Source: Anaeromassilibacillus senegalensis
GTDB lineage: Bacteria > Bacillota > Clostridia > Oscillospirales > Acutalibacteraceae
Assembly (NCBI RefSeq): GCF_001261775.1
Contig: NZ_LN868536.1
Location: forward strand, 62,001 to 126,000
DNA length: 64,000 bases
Direction of reading: 5' to 3'
Shown: positions 37,600 through 46,008 of the stretch, one piece after another
Layout: every line of letters begins with the position of its first letter
How positions within the stretch are numbered: position 1 is the stretch's first letter
The notes under the pieces: model-generated
What the model was told of the DNA's origin: nothing
The model's database searches: none
Seen by the model: only the letters and a program-made list of their open reading frames with translations
Made by a program: the position numbers and the translations under genes

Positions 37600-38127
37600 A
37601 TGAAAAAAATGATCGCCATGGGTTTGGCGCTTTGTCTGGTCCTCACAGGCTGCGCCGGAGGACAGTCGTTCAATTCCACCGCCGATTCCTATCAAATCGG
37701 CAGCGGCGGGGAAGGCGTCTACAACGACGATGCCAAAATTGTTTCGGATCAGGACGATTTCAGCGCGACAAAGATTAAAATGGACGGCAAAGCGGACAAG
37801 GATACGAGTAAAGTGACCATGAGCTTTGATACGTTCAACGGCAAGCAGCAGCTTTTTGAAATGGAAGTCACCGAATGGGAGGACCATACGGTGTCCTACC
37901 GCATGAAAGCGGGCGAGGGCAGCATGAAGCTGATGCTGGTGCTGGAAGGCCAGGCGTTCCCGATCGCGGAGACGGTGGGGACGGAGGAGCTCAACAGTGA
38001 GATTCCCTGCGCGTTCGGCGAGGGGACAAGCCGCCTGCTTTTGGTCTGCGACCAGGTGAAGAACGGTGAAGCGGAAATCTCCATCGACCGCGGAAACAGT
38101 TTGTCGGTTGATTCGCTTTCCAGTTGA
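37600..38127 (+). CDS. Lipoprotein of unknown function, paralogue 1
   Basis: 175 residues from the ATG at 37600 (GAGGAG upstream). Signal peptide with lipobox LTGC (Cys near residue 18). The mature part shares with the next gene an IGSGGEGVYNDDAKI-like block, a KVTMSFDTFNGKQQ block and a C-terminal SRLLLVCDQVKNGEAEISI block. No known domain is recognised. Membrane-anchored on the outer face of the cell membrane. Confidence 0.8.
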   Translation: MKKMIAMGLALCLVLTGCAGGQSFNSTADSYQIGSGGEGVYNDDAKIVSDQDDFSATKIKMDGKADKDTSKVTMSFDTFNGKQQLFEMEVTEWEDHTVSYRMKAGEGSMKLMLVLEGQAFPIAETVGTEELNSEIPCAFGEGTSRLLLVCDQVKNGEAEISIDRGNSLSVDSLSS

Positions 38128-38142
38128 CAGGAGGAAACTGCT

Positions 38143-38706
38143 ATGAAGAAAATGATGGCCGCCATATTGGCGGCCTGTCTTTTGCTGACCGGATGCGCGG
38201 CTTCTGTCAACCCGTTTTCCGTGTTTGACAAATTGGGGCCGGACTTTCACGGCAGCTACTCCAATTTCCGCATTGCGGGAAGCGGGGGAAAAGATGTATA
38301 CGACGACGATGAAAAAATATGCAGCTGGTTTGAGAGTATATCGGTGGAGGAGATCACAGCGCAGCCGGAGCTGGACGACGATGCAAGCGCGGTGACCATC
38401 AGCTTTGATAAGCTGCATGGAAAACAGCAATATTTCTATACGGAGGTGACGGAAGAAAAAGAAGTCACCATCCAATATAAGATGCAAATCGAGGAAGGCA
38501 GGCTCAAGCTGGTGTTAATCCATGACAAGGACGAATTGCAGGTACTGGCCGAGATCGGAGCGGACGAAGACGTGGACGATTTGCTGGATATGACGTTCTC
38601 AGAAGGGGACTACCGGCTGCTCTTGGTCGGAGACGAGGCGCTGCATGGCACCGCGGAGCTTTCCCTGAATCTTCCGGACAGCTACAATGAAGGGAATGGG
38701 CTGTAA
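38143..38706 (+). CDS. Lipoprotein of unknown function, paralogue 2
   Basis: 187 residues, 15 bp after paralogue 1, with AGGAGG upstream. Lipobox LTGC. Shared features: IAGSGGKDVYDDDEKI, AVTISFDKLHGKQQY and YRLLLVGDEALHGTAELSL. The two genes form a tandem duplication within one transcript. A polar Ser/Ala-rich start to the mature protein and an Asp/Glu-rich centre are the main differences. Function unknown. Confidence 0.8.
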   Translation: MKKMMAAILAACLLLTGCAASVNPFSVFDKLGPDFHGSYSNFRIAGSGGKDVYDDDEKICSWFESISVEEITAQPELDDDASAVTISFDKLHGKQQYFYTEVTEEKEVTIQYKMQIEEGRLKLVLIHDKDELQVLAEIGADEDVDDLLDMTFSEGDYRLLLVGDEALHGTAELSLNLPDSYNEGNGL

Positions 38707-38797
38707 ATCCGTTTGCAGGCCATCTTTTGGAAAAACTGTGAACATCATACAAGGTTCGGAAGCGCGAAGGCTGTCAATTTATGGAATAGGGATAACG

Positions 38798-38811
38798 TGA
38801 ATATTTATACA
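38798..38811 (+). promoter_or_regulatory. ArgR-box-like operator before argG
   Basis: TGAATATTTATACA matches the ARG box consensus TGAATAWWWATTCA at 13 of 14 positions and lies 8 bp upstream of the argG -35. ArgR/AhrC would bind here with arginine to repress (inference). Confidence 0.65.
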
Positions 38812-38819
38812 TAAAACAC

Positions 38820-38847
38820 TTGATTTTTTGCATAAACAGCGTATAAT
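38820..38847 (+). promoter_or_regulatory. argG promoter
   Basis: TTGATT at 38820-38825 and TATAAT at 38842-38847, spacer 16 bp. Confidence 0.65.
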
Positions 38848-38873
38848 AAAACACAACAACAATAACGGGGGCA

Positions 38874-40130
38874 ATGAAAATGACAAATCAGACTGCAAAT
38901 AAAGACAATATCAAAAAAGTGGTTCTGGCGTATTCCGGTGGATTGGATACCTCCATCATTATTCCGTGGCTGAAGGAAAACTACAACAACTGTGAAGTCA
39001 TTGCGGTTGCCGCGGACGTTGGGCAGGGCAGCGAGCTGACCGGCCTGGAGGAGAAGGCCAAAAAGACGGGCGCTTCCAAGCTGTATATCGCCGACCTGAA
39101 AAAACAGTTTGTCGAGGATTACATTTTCCCGACCATCAAGGCGGGCGCTGTGTATGAAAATAAATACCTGCTGGGCACCTCCTTCGCGCGTCCGATCATC
39201 GCGAAGAGACTGGTAGAGATTGCGGAGGCCGAGGGCGCGGATGCGATCTGCCACGGTTGTACCGGCAAGGGCAACGACCAGGTGCGTTTTGAACTGACCA
39301 TCAAGGCGTTTGCGCCGGAGATGAAGATTATCGCGCCGTGGAGAATCTGGGATATCAAGTCCCGTGATGAGGAGATTGAGTACGCGGAAGCGCACAACAT
39401 CCCGCTGAAGATTACCAGAGAGACCAACTATTCCAAGGATAAGAACCTGTGGCATCTGTCCCATGAGGGCCTCGATCTGGAGGACCCGGCGAACGAGCCG
39501 CAGTACAATAAAGAAGGTTTCCTGGAGCTGGGCGTATCCCCGGAGCAGGCGCCCGACAAGCCCACCTATGTCACCATCGGATTTGAAAAAGGCGTTCCGG
39601 TCACCGTGGACGGCCAGAAGCTCTGCGCGGTGGATCTGGTTGCCAAACTGAACCAGCTCGGCGGCGAAAACGGCATCGGTCTCGCGGACATCGTGGAAAA
39701 CCGCTTGGTGGGCATGAAGTCCCGCGGCGTGTATGAGACGCCCGGCGGCGCGATCCTCTACCATGCACACAACAAGCTGGAGGAGATCTGCCTGGATAAA
39801 GCGACCTACCATTACAAGCAGAGCATTGCGATCAAGTTTGCCGACCTGGTATATGACGGCGAATGGTTCACCCCCCTGCGCGAGGCGCTTTCCGCGTTTG
39901 TGGACAGCACACAGGAGACCGTGACGGGCGAAGTCAAACTGAAGCTCTACAAGGGCAATATCATCGACGCGGGCGTTACCTCCCCGTACACGCTGTACAA
40001 TCCGGACATGGCGACCTTTGATGAGGACGACTGCTATGACCAGACGGATTCCGCCGGCTTCATCAACCTGTTCGGCCTGCCGATCAAGGTGCGCGCGATG
40101 GCGAAGAAGAACTGGCCGGCCGGCAAGTAA
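38874..40130 (+). CDS. argG: Argininosuccinate synthase
   Basis: 418 residues. N-type ATP pyrophosphatase motif [11 protein letters not shown] near the start, then GNDQVRFE and the family's YEPDLIDLY-independent C-terminal tetramerisation region. It condenses citrulline and aspartate to argininosuccinate. ATG at 38874; the ATG at 38880 has better spacing from the GGGGG site. An ARG box precedes it. A convergent regulator gene abuts the 3' end with only 1 bp between stop codons. Confidence 0.96.
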   Translation: MKMTNQTANKDNIKKVVLAYSGGLDTSIIIPWLKENYNNCEVIAVAADVGQGSELTGLEEKAKKTGASKLYIADLKKQFVEDYIFPTIKAGAVYENKYLLGTSFARPIIAKRLVEIAEAEGADAICHGCTGKGNDQVRFELTIKAFAPEMKIIAPWRIWDIKSRDEEIEYAEAHNIPLKITRETNYSKDKNLWHLSHEGLDLEDPANEPQYNKEGFLELGVSPEQAPDKPTYVTIGFEKGVPVTVDGQKLCAVDLVAKLNQLGGENGIGLADIVENRLVGMKSRGVYETPGGAILYHAHNKLEEICLDKATYHYKQSIAIKFADLVYDGEWFTPLREALSAFVDSTQETVTGEVKLKLYKGNIIDAGVTSPYTLYNPDMATFDEDDCYDQTDSAGFINLFGLPIKVRAMAKKNWPAGK

Positions 40131-40131
40131 T

Positions 40132-40353
40132 TTATTTGCGCTTATACGGCCTGGGATCGTCTGTCAGGTCAAGAAGATAATCGACGCTGGTGTTGTAAAG
40201 TTTTGCCAGATGGATCAGGATATCCGGAGACATCGCGTTGACCCCGTTTTCATAGGCGCCATAGGTGCGCCGGTTGATGAACAACAGGTCGGCAACCTGC
40301 TGCTGGGTCCAATCCTTGTCTTCCCGCAAAGCGCGGATTCGTTCATAAAGCAT
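40132..40353 (-). CDS. Xre-family HTH regulator, 73 aa
   Basis: From the ATG at 40353 (GAGGTG upstream on the minus strand). Helix-turn-helix in DWTQQQVADLLFINRRTYGAYENG, then the tail YLLDLTDDPRPYKRK. The regulator at 51654-51902 has the same start (YKRIRELREDxD versus YERIRALREDKD) and tail (YLLELTDDPRPYKR) and the same GAGGTG site, so the two are recent paralogues. It is inserted convergently inside the arginine cluster. Its target is not evident. Confidence 0.85.
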   Translation of the reverse strand: MLYERIRALREDKDWTQQQVADLLFINRRTYGAYENGVNAMSPDILIHLAKLYNTSVDYLLDLTDDPRPYKRK

Positions 40354-40443
40354 TTGCTTCACCTCAGTAAAAGTGATAGATGCCAGAATTTCTGCCATTG
40401 GCTCTTGGCATAAATTCTGGCTCTGTGTTTATTTTTGGAGAAC

Positions 40444-40476
40444 AGCGGCCAAAACGGCGGATATGCCGCTTTTTTG
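40444..40476 (+). terminator. Terminator before argH
   Basis: AGCGGC pairs with GCCGCT (40444-40449 with 40465-40470), followed by TTTTTTG. It would block read-through from argG into argH. Confidence 0.6.
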
Positions 40477-40492
40477 TCGGTAGGAATCGTGC

Positions 40493-40505
40493 TATACTGA
40501 GTATA
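40493..40505. promoter_or_regulatory. Palindromic -10 region before argH
   Basis: TATACT-G-AGTATA is a perfect inverted repeat; its left half is a good -10 element. The -35 is poor (a TTTTTG run), suggesting activator-dependent or repressed use. Confidence 0.4.
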
Positions 40506-40559
40506 CCATTTTTTGAGGGCGGCGGCCCCACTACATAAGAATCGGGAGTGTATGGACGC

Positions 40560-41969
40560 ATGAAGCTTTGGACAGGACGGTTCCACAAGGAGCTTGACAA
40601 AAAGACAAACGATTTTAATTCCTCCATTCCGTTCGACAGCCGCATGGCGCGGGAGGATATCGAAGGCAGCATCGCGCACGCCACCATGCTGGGCGCGTGC
40701 GGTGTGATCGCGCAGAGCGAAGCGGACTGCATCTGCGCGGAACTGGAAAAGATTCTGGCGGACATTGAGTCGGGGGCGCTGCCCATCGACATGGAGGCCG
40801 AGGACATCCACACCTTTGTGGAGGGCGAGCTGACCGCGCGCGTCGGCGACGCGGGCAAGCGGCTGCACACGGCCCGCAGCCGCAACGACCAGGTGGCGCT
40901 GGACGACCGCCTGTACCTGCGGGGGCAGTGCGGGATGCTGTATGAGCAGCTGCATGAGCTGATAGAGGTCCTCTGCCATAAGGCGTTGGAATATGCGGGC
41001 GCGGTCATGCCGGGATACACCCACTTGCAGCGCGCGCAGCCGATTACCTTCGGCCACCACCTGATGGCGTATGCCGAGATGTTCCAGCGCGACCTGGCCC
41101 GCCTGACGGATGCGGTCAAGCGCATGAATAGTTGTCCGCTGGGTTCCGGCGCGCTGGCGGGAACCACGTACCCGCTGGACCGTTCCATGACGGCAAAGCT
41201 GCTGGGTTTTGACGACTATACACACAACAGCCTGGACGGCGTGTCCGACCGCGATTTCTGTATGGAAATCGCCTCCGCGATCGCCATCGCGATGGTGCAT
41301 CTCTCCCGTTTTTCAGAGGAGATCATCCTCTGGTGTTCCTGGGAATTCAAATTCATTGAGCTGGACGACGCGTTTTCCACCGGCTCCAGCATCATGCCGC
41401 AAAAGAAGAATCCGGACATCGCGGAGCTGGTGCGCGGCAAGACCGGGCGCGTGATCGGCGACCTGACCACGCTGCTGGCGATGATGAAAAGCCTGCCCCT
41501 TGCGTACAACAAGGATATGCAGGAGGACAAGGAAGCCATATTTGATGCGGTGGATACATTACATATGTGCCTGACGGCCTTTGTGCCGATGGTGGACACC
41601 ATGAAGGTTCTGCCGGAGAATATGCGGCGGGCCGCGGCGAAAGGCTTTATCAACGCGACGGACTGCGCGGATTATCTGGTGGGCAAGGGCCTGCCGTTCC
41701 GCGACGCCTATAAAGCGACGGGCGCAATTGTCGCCCATTGCATCGAAAATGATTTGACGCTGGAGACGCTCCCGCTGGAAGTTTACCGCGAGTTCCACGA
41801 GCTCTTCGGCGAGGATGTGTATCAGGCGATCTCGCTGGATGTCTGCGTCAACGGGCGCAAGGTGGCGGGCGGGCCGGCGCCGGAGAACGTGAAGCGTGAA
41901 GCGGAACGCGTCCTGGGCCTGATGCAAGCGGCTAAATGGCCGTACGCGGAGGAGCGTGAGCAGCGATGA
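40560..41969 (+). CDS. argH: Argininosuccinate lyase
   Basis: 469 residues from the ATG at 40560 (GGGAG upstream); a GTG at 40548 has no site. Fumarase/aspartase superfamily signature GSSIMPQKKNPD, plus HTARSRNDQVA and GYTHLQRAQP. It splits argininosuccinate into arginine and fumarate. Its stop overlaps the following small membrane-protein gene. Confidence 0.96.
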   Translation: MKLWTGRFHKELDKKTNDFNSSIPFDSRMAREDIEGSIAHATMLGACGVIAQSEADCICAELEKILADIESGALPIDMEAEDIHTFVEGELTARVGDAGKRLHTARSRNDQVALDDRLYLRGQCGMLYEQLHELIEVLCHKALEYAGAVMPGYTHLQRAQPITFGHHLMAYAEMFQRDLARLTDAVKRMNSCPLGSGALAGTTYPLDRSMTAKLLGFDDYTHNSLDGVSDRDFCMEIASAIAIAMVHLSRFSEEIILWCSWEFKFIELDDAFSTGSSIMPQKKNPDIAELVRGKTGRVIGDLTTLLAMMKSLPLAYNKDMQEDKEAIFDAVDTLHMCLTAFVPMVDTMKVLPENMRRAAAKGFINATDCADYLVGKGLPFRDAYKATGAIVAHCIENDLTLETLPLEVYREFHELFGEDVYQAISLDVCVNGRKVAGGPAPENVKREAERVLGLMQAAKWPYAEEREQR

Positions 41970-42235
41970 GTCAGAAAAAGGAAATTGGCCTGAAAAAGAT
42001 GAACAAGCTGCGCGACATGAAACCCGTGGAGCCGCAGAAGGGATACTTTTGGATGATTGTCTGTATCCTTCTCGGTTTTGTGGTGGGCGCGCTGATCGAA
42101 CAGTATATTATGGGCCCGGTGGTCGGTCTGTGCGTGGGCGTACTGATTGACGAGGGCGTTTACAAAGTGCGCATGAAGCGGTTTGTGGCAAAGGGCGGTG
42201 TCCCTTCCGCGCCGCCGAAGCAGGATCAAAAATGA
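41966..42235 (+). CDS. Small membrane protein, 89 aa
   Basis: Overlaps argH (ATGA) and argC's upstream start. A basic N-terminus (about 25 residues), then one hydrophobic hairpin (MIVCILLGFVVGALIEQYI and MGPVVGLCVGVLI) and a Lys/Pro-rich tail. No family recognised. Its overlap with argH suggests co-translation; function unknown. Confidence 0.7.
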   Translation: MSQKKEIGLKKMNKLRDMKPVEPQKGYFWMIVCILLGFVVGALIEQYIMGPVVGLCVGVLIDEGVYKVRMKRFVAKGGVPSAPPKQDQK

Positions 42236-42246
42236 GGGTGAATGAT

Positions 42247-43284
42247 ATGACAGTCAAAGCGGGCGTTGTAGGCGCCACAGGATATGCGGGCGCGGAGCTG
42301 GTGCGGTTGCTGGCAGGCCATCCACAGGCGGAGCTGGCGGCAATCAGCTCAGTCAGTTTTACAGGGCAGAAGCTCAGCGAGGTGTACCCCGCCTATTACC
42401 ACATCTGTGACAAGGAGTGCGGCACACAGGAAGAGGTTGTGGAACAGAGCGACGTAATTTTTGCGGCGCTGCCCCACGGCCTTTCACAGGAGATGGCGAA
42501 GACTTGCTACGATGCGGGCAAGGTGTTCATCGACTTGGGGGCGGATTTTCGTCTGGAGAGCGAGGACGATTACAAGACCTGGTATGGAGGGGAATATGTC
42601 CACAAGGAGCTGCACGACATGGCGGTTTATGCCCTGCCGGAGCTGTTCCGGGAAAACATACGGGGGAAAAAGCTGATTGCCAATCCGGGCTGCTACACCA
42701 CGGCGGTGCCGCTGGCGCTGGCTCCGGCGCTGAAAAACGGTTTAATCGAGCCGGAGGGGATTATTGCGGACTGCAAGTCCGGCGTGACGGGCGCGGGCCG
42801 CAAACCCACGCAGAACACGCACTATCCGGAGCTGAATGAGGGGTTCTCCGCGTATAAAGTGGCGTCGCACCGCCATACGCCGGAAATGGAACAGAGCCTT
42901 TCCCACGTGGCGGGACAGCCGGTGCATCTGACCTTTGTGCCGCACCTGCTGCCGGTTAACCGGGGCATTCTGGCGACCTGCTATGCGAAGCTGTGCTGCG
43001 ATGCATCGTTGGAAGAAATCTGGCGGGTGTACGAGGCGCAGTATCAAAACGAACCCTTTATCCGTCTGCTGCCGGAGGGCCGCGTGGCGGATATCAAAAA
43101 TGTGCGGTACTCCAACTACTGCGATATTTCGCTGCATATGGACCCGCGCACCCATACCTTCATTGCCATTTCGGCCATTGACAACATGGTCAAGGGCGCG
43201 GCCGGGCAGGCCATCCAGAACATGAACCTTGCGTTTGGGCTGGAGGAGACCACCGGGCTGCTGCTGACGCCGCCGGCCTTTTAA
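42247..43284 (+). CDS. argC: N-acetyl-gamma-glutamyl-phosphate reductase
   Basis: 345 residues from the ATG at 42247 (GAGGGTG 6 bp upstream; an ATG at 42232 is possible). NADP-binding GVVGATGYAGAELVRLL and catalytic Cys149 in NPGCYTT. Third step of ornithine synthesis. Confidence 0.96.
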   Translation: MTVKAGVVGATGYAGAELVRLLAGHPQAELAAISSVSFTGQKLSEVYPAYYHICDKECGTQEEVVEQSDVIFAALPHGLSQEMAKTCYDAGKVFIDLGADFRLESEDDYKTWYGGEYVHKELHDMAVYALPELFRENIRGKKLIANPGCYTTAVPLALAPALKNGLIEPEGIIADCKSGVTGAGRKPTQNTHYPELNEGFSAYKVASHRHTPEMEQSLSHVAGQPVHLTFVPHLLPVNRGILATCYAKLCCDASLEEIWRVYEAQYQNEPFIRLLPEGRVADIKNVRYSNYCDISLHMDPRTHTFIAISAIDNMVKGAAGQAIQNMNLAFGLEETTGLLLTPPAF

Positions 43285-43316
43285 AGAGCGGCAATCCATT
43301 TTTAGGAGCGATTGAT

Positions 43317-44537
43317 ATGAGCTATGTTTCCATAGAGGGCGGTGTGACCGCCGCACAGGGGTTCCTTGCCTCCGGCCTGTATTGCGGCATCCGCAAGAAT
43401 AAGAGCAAGCCGGACCTGGCGCTGATTTACTCCCGCTTCCCGTGTTCTGCGGCGGCGGTTTATACACAGAATCTGGTCAAGGGCGCGCCGATTCAGGTGA
43501 CGCGCCGCAACATTGCGGACGGCATGGCGCAGGCGGTGATCTGCAATTCCGGCAACGCCAACACCTGCAACGCGGACGGCGAGGAAAAGGCACAGCTGAT
43601 GTGTGAGGCTGCGGCAAAGGAATTAAACCTACAGCCCAGCGACGTTGTGGTGGCATCCACGGGCGTCATCGGGCAGATCCTGCCGATCGAACCGATTCAG
43701 GAGGCGGCGCCCGCGCTGGCGCAGGCGCTTTCCGAAACAGGTTCCTCTGATGCGGCGCAGGCGATCATGACCACGGACACCGTTCGAAAAGAAGTGGCGG
43801 TCGAGGTCGTGATTGGCGGAAAAACAGTCCGCATGGGCGGCATCGCGAAGGGGTCCGGGATGATTCATCCCAATATGGCGACGATGCTCTGTTTCTTGAC
43901 AACGGACGCAAAAATAGCTCCGGCAGTGCTCGACAAGGCGCTGCGCGAAGCGGTCAAAGATAGCTTTAACATGGTCAGCATTGACGGGGACACCTCCACC
44001 AACGACATGACGGCCATTCTGGCGAACGGCGCGGCGGGCAACGATTCGATTGAGGAAAACACGGAAGCATATGAGACCTTTACCGGCGCGCTGAAGGAAC
44101 TTTGTGTCCGTCTGGCGCGCATGGTGGCGAAGGACGGCGAGGGTGCAACGAAGCTGCTGGTCTGCAATGTGACCGGCGCGGCCAGCGAGGACGCGGCGCG
44201 CAAGATTGGCAAAAGCGTGATCTGTTCCAGTCTGCTGAAGGCGGCGATGTTCGGCGCGGACGCCAACTGGGGCCGTGTGCTTTGCGCCATCGGTTATGCC
44301 GGGACGGATACGGACATCAACGCGGTCGACGTGGGGTTTGCCTCCGAGGCGGGCAGCATTGAAGTCTGCAAAAACGGCGCGGGGATCCCGTTCAGCGAGG
44401 AAGAAGCGAAGAAAATCCTCAGCGAGGATGAAATTAATATCAATGTTACCCTGCACGACGGCGCGGAACAGGCGTCCGCCTTTGGCTGCGACCTCACCTA
44501 CGATTACGTGAAAATCAACGGTGACTACCGCACCTGA
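43317..44537 (+). CDS. argJ: Bifunctional ornithine acetyltransferase/NAGS
   Basis: 406 residues. The self-cleavage site is in MATMLCFL with Thr189 as the nucleophile of the beta chain; KGSGMIHPN precedes it. ArgJ recycles the acetyl group from N-acetylornithine and, in bifunctional forms, also makes N-acetylglutamate. No argA or argE is present, in keeping with the cyclic pathway. AGGAG upstream. Confidence 0.96.
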   Translation: MSYVSIEGGVTAAQGFLASGLYCGIRKNKSKPDLALIYSRFPCSAAAVYTQNLVKGAPIQVTRRNIADGMAQAVICNSGNANTCNADGEEKAQLMCEAAAKELNLQPSDVVVASTGVIGQILPIEPIQEAAPALAQALSETGSSDAAQAIMTTDTVRKEVAVEVVIGGKTVRMGGIAKGSGMIHPNMATMLCFLTTDAKIAPAVLDKALREAVKDSFNMVSIDGDTSTNDMTAILANGAAGNDSIEENTEAYETFTGALKELCVRLARMVAKDGEGATKLLVCNVTGAASEDAARKIGKSVICSSLLKAAMFGADANWGRVLCAIGYAGTDTDINAVDVGFASEAGSIEVCKNGAGIPFSEEEAKKILSEDEININVTLHDGAEQASAFGCDLTYDYVKINGDYRT

Positions 44538-44545
44538 GCAGCCAA

Positions 44546-44713
44546 ACTGAGTTTGGATGCACGGCCGGCGCATAGCCGGCTGTGGAAAGAGGCTGTGATT
44601 TCGCCGGACAGAAACAACAAATACCAGTCCGAACTGAGTTTGGATGCACGGCCCGCCCTTCACTTTTGATCAGCGATGAAGCGCGCAGGGGCGGGACAGA
44701 AACAACAAATACC
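44546..44713 (+). repeat. Tandem structured motif between argJ and argB
   Basis: Two units (about 44546-44619 and 44633-44713) share the left end ACTGAGTTTGGATGCACGGCC and right end GGACAGAAACAACAAATACC, but differ in the middle. Unit 1 has a GCCGGC/GCCGGC hairpin; unit 2 a longer CCCGCCC/GGGGCGGG hairpin with inner TTCA/TGAA. Conserved flanks around variable stems resemble a structured RNA element. Confidence 0.6.
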
Positions 44714-44769
44714 CATTTGGGTGGATTTTATAAATTTAGTCAAGTACCATCCTTAAAGGAGAGCCGAAC

Positions 44770-45630
44770 ATGAAGATATCGAATGCCGACAGAGCCAGAG
44801 TTCTGGTACAGGCGCTGCCGTACATACAAAAATACGCGGGAAAGACCGTCGTGGTCAAATACGGCGGCAACGCGATGATCAACAAAGACCTGAAGGACGC
44901 TGTGATGAGCGACATCGTGCTGATGCAGCTGGTCGGCATCAGCGTGGTGCTGGTGCACGGCGGCGGGCCGGAAATCAGCGCCATGCTGAAAAAGGTCGGC
45001 AAGGCCAGCGAGTTCGTCGGCGGTATGCGCGTGACGGACGAAGAGACCATCGACATCGTGCAGATGGTGCTGGCGGGCAAGGTCAACAAGGATCTGGTGC
45101 AGCTGCTGGAGCGGCACGGCGGTCAGGCGGTCGGCCTGTGCGGGCTGGACGGCGGCATGTTGACGGCGGAGAAGCTCCGCTCCAACGAGGGCGATCTCGG
45201 CTATGTGGGCCGTATTACAGAGGTCAACACCGATATCATCATGAACGCGGCGAAGAACGGCTATGTGCCGATCATCTCCACCGTGGCGGCGGGTGAAAAC
45301 GGCGAGGTGTTCAACATCAACGCCGACATCGCGGCGGCGCGCATCGCGGCGAAGCTCGACGCGATCAAGCTGATCCTGATGACGGACATCCGCGGCCTGC
45401 TGCGCGATAAGGACGACGAGGACACGCTGATTCCCGTGGTCAATGTCAGCGAGGTGCCCAGCCTGAAAAATCAGGGCATCATCAGCGGCGGCATGATCCC
45501 GAAGATCGACTGCTGTGTGGAGGCCGTCCGGCGCGGCGTGAGCCGTGCGCACATTCTGGACGGGCGCATCCCGCATTCCATTTTGATTGAGCTGTTCTCC
45601 GACGAGGGCGTCGGCACGATGCTGTATTGA
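44770..45630 (+). CDS. argB: Acetylglutamate kinase
   Basis: 286 residues. Amino acid kinase fold: VVKYGGNAM, LVHGGGPEIS and the late GMIPKIDCCVEAV segment. Second step of ornithine synthesis. AAAGGAG before the ATG. Preceded by the tandem structured motif, so it may be post-transcriptionally controlled (inference). Confidence 0.96.
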   Translation: MKISNADRARVLVQALPYIQKYAGKTVVVKYGGNAMINKDLKDAVMSDIVLMQLVGISVVLVHGGGPEISAMLKKVGKASEFVGGMRVTDEETIDIVQMVLAGKVNKDLVQLLERHGGQAVGLCGLDGGMLTAEKLRSNEGDLGYVGRITEVNTDIIMNAAKNGYVPIISTVAAGENGEVFNINADIAAARIAAKLDAIKLILMTDIRGLLRDKDDEDTLIPVVNVSEVPSLKNQGIISGGMIPKIDCCVEAVRRGVSRAHILDGRIPHSILIELFSDEGVGTMLY

Positions 45631-45665
45631 TCACAAATAACATTTGAAATAGATAGGACTGGCAA

Positions 45666-45989
45666 ATGAACTTTAATCAACGCGTATACGAAATTGTGCG
45701 GCGTGTCCCACGGGGGCAGGTAATCTCCTACGGGCAGGTTGCCTTCCTGGCCGGCAGCCCCAGGGGCGCGAGGGCTGTCGGCTGGGCGCTGCACCATAAT
45801 CCTTACCCGTGGGTCATGGGCGGGGAAAATCCCGTCCCATGCCACCGCGTGGTGAACCGCGAAGGGCGGTTGGCGCCGGAATTCGCATTCGGCGGGCCGG
45901 AGGAGCAGCGCAGGCTGCTGGAAGGCGAGGGCGTGGAAGTCGGTGACGGCGGTTGCGTCGATATGAAACGATATGGCGTCAAATTTTAA
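45666..45989 (+). CDS. MGMT/Ogt-type alkylguanine transferase domain protein
   Basis: 107 residues, the catalytic domain alone. DNA-binding helix with arginine finger region GARAVGWAL, and acceptor Cys in PCHRVV. Because the Cys is present, an active methyltransferase is more likely than the Cys-less Atl type. It repairs O6-alkylguanine by stoichiometric transfer. It sits inside the arginine cluster and its end overlaps the argD leader; this reflects operon convenience more than arginine function. Confidence 0.85.
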   Translation: MNFNQRVYEIVRRVPRGQVISYGQVAFLAGSPRGARAVGWALHHNPYPWVMGGENPVPCHRVVNREGRLAPEFAFGGPEEQRRLLEGEGVEVGDGGCVDMKRYGVKF

Positions 45990-46008
45990 GCAGATAGAAG
46001 GAATCAAC

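Noticed and set aside
44546..44713. Known guanidine, glycine or SAM riboswitch
   Set aside because: The conserved core sequences of those classes are not present in either unit.
45666..45989. Atl (alkyltransferase-like, Cys-less) protein
   Set aside because: The acceptor Cys in PCHRVV is present, so the active MGMT type fits better.
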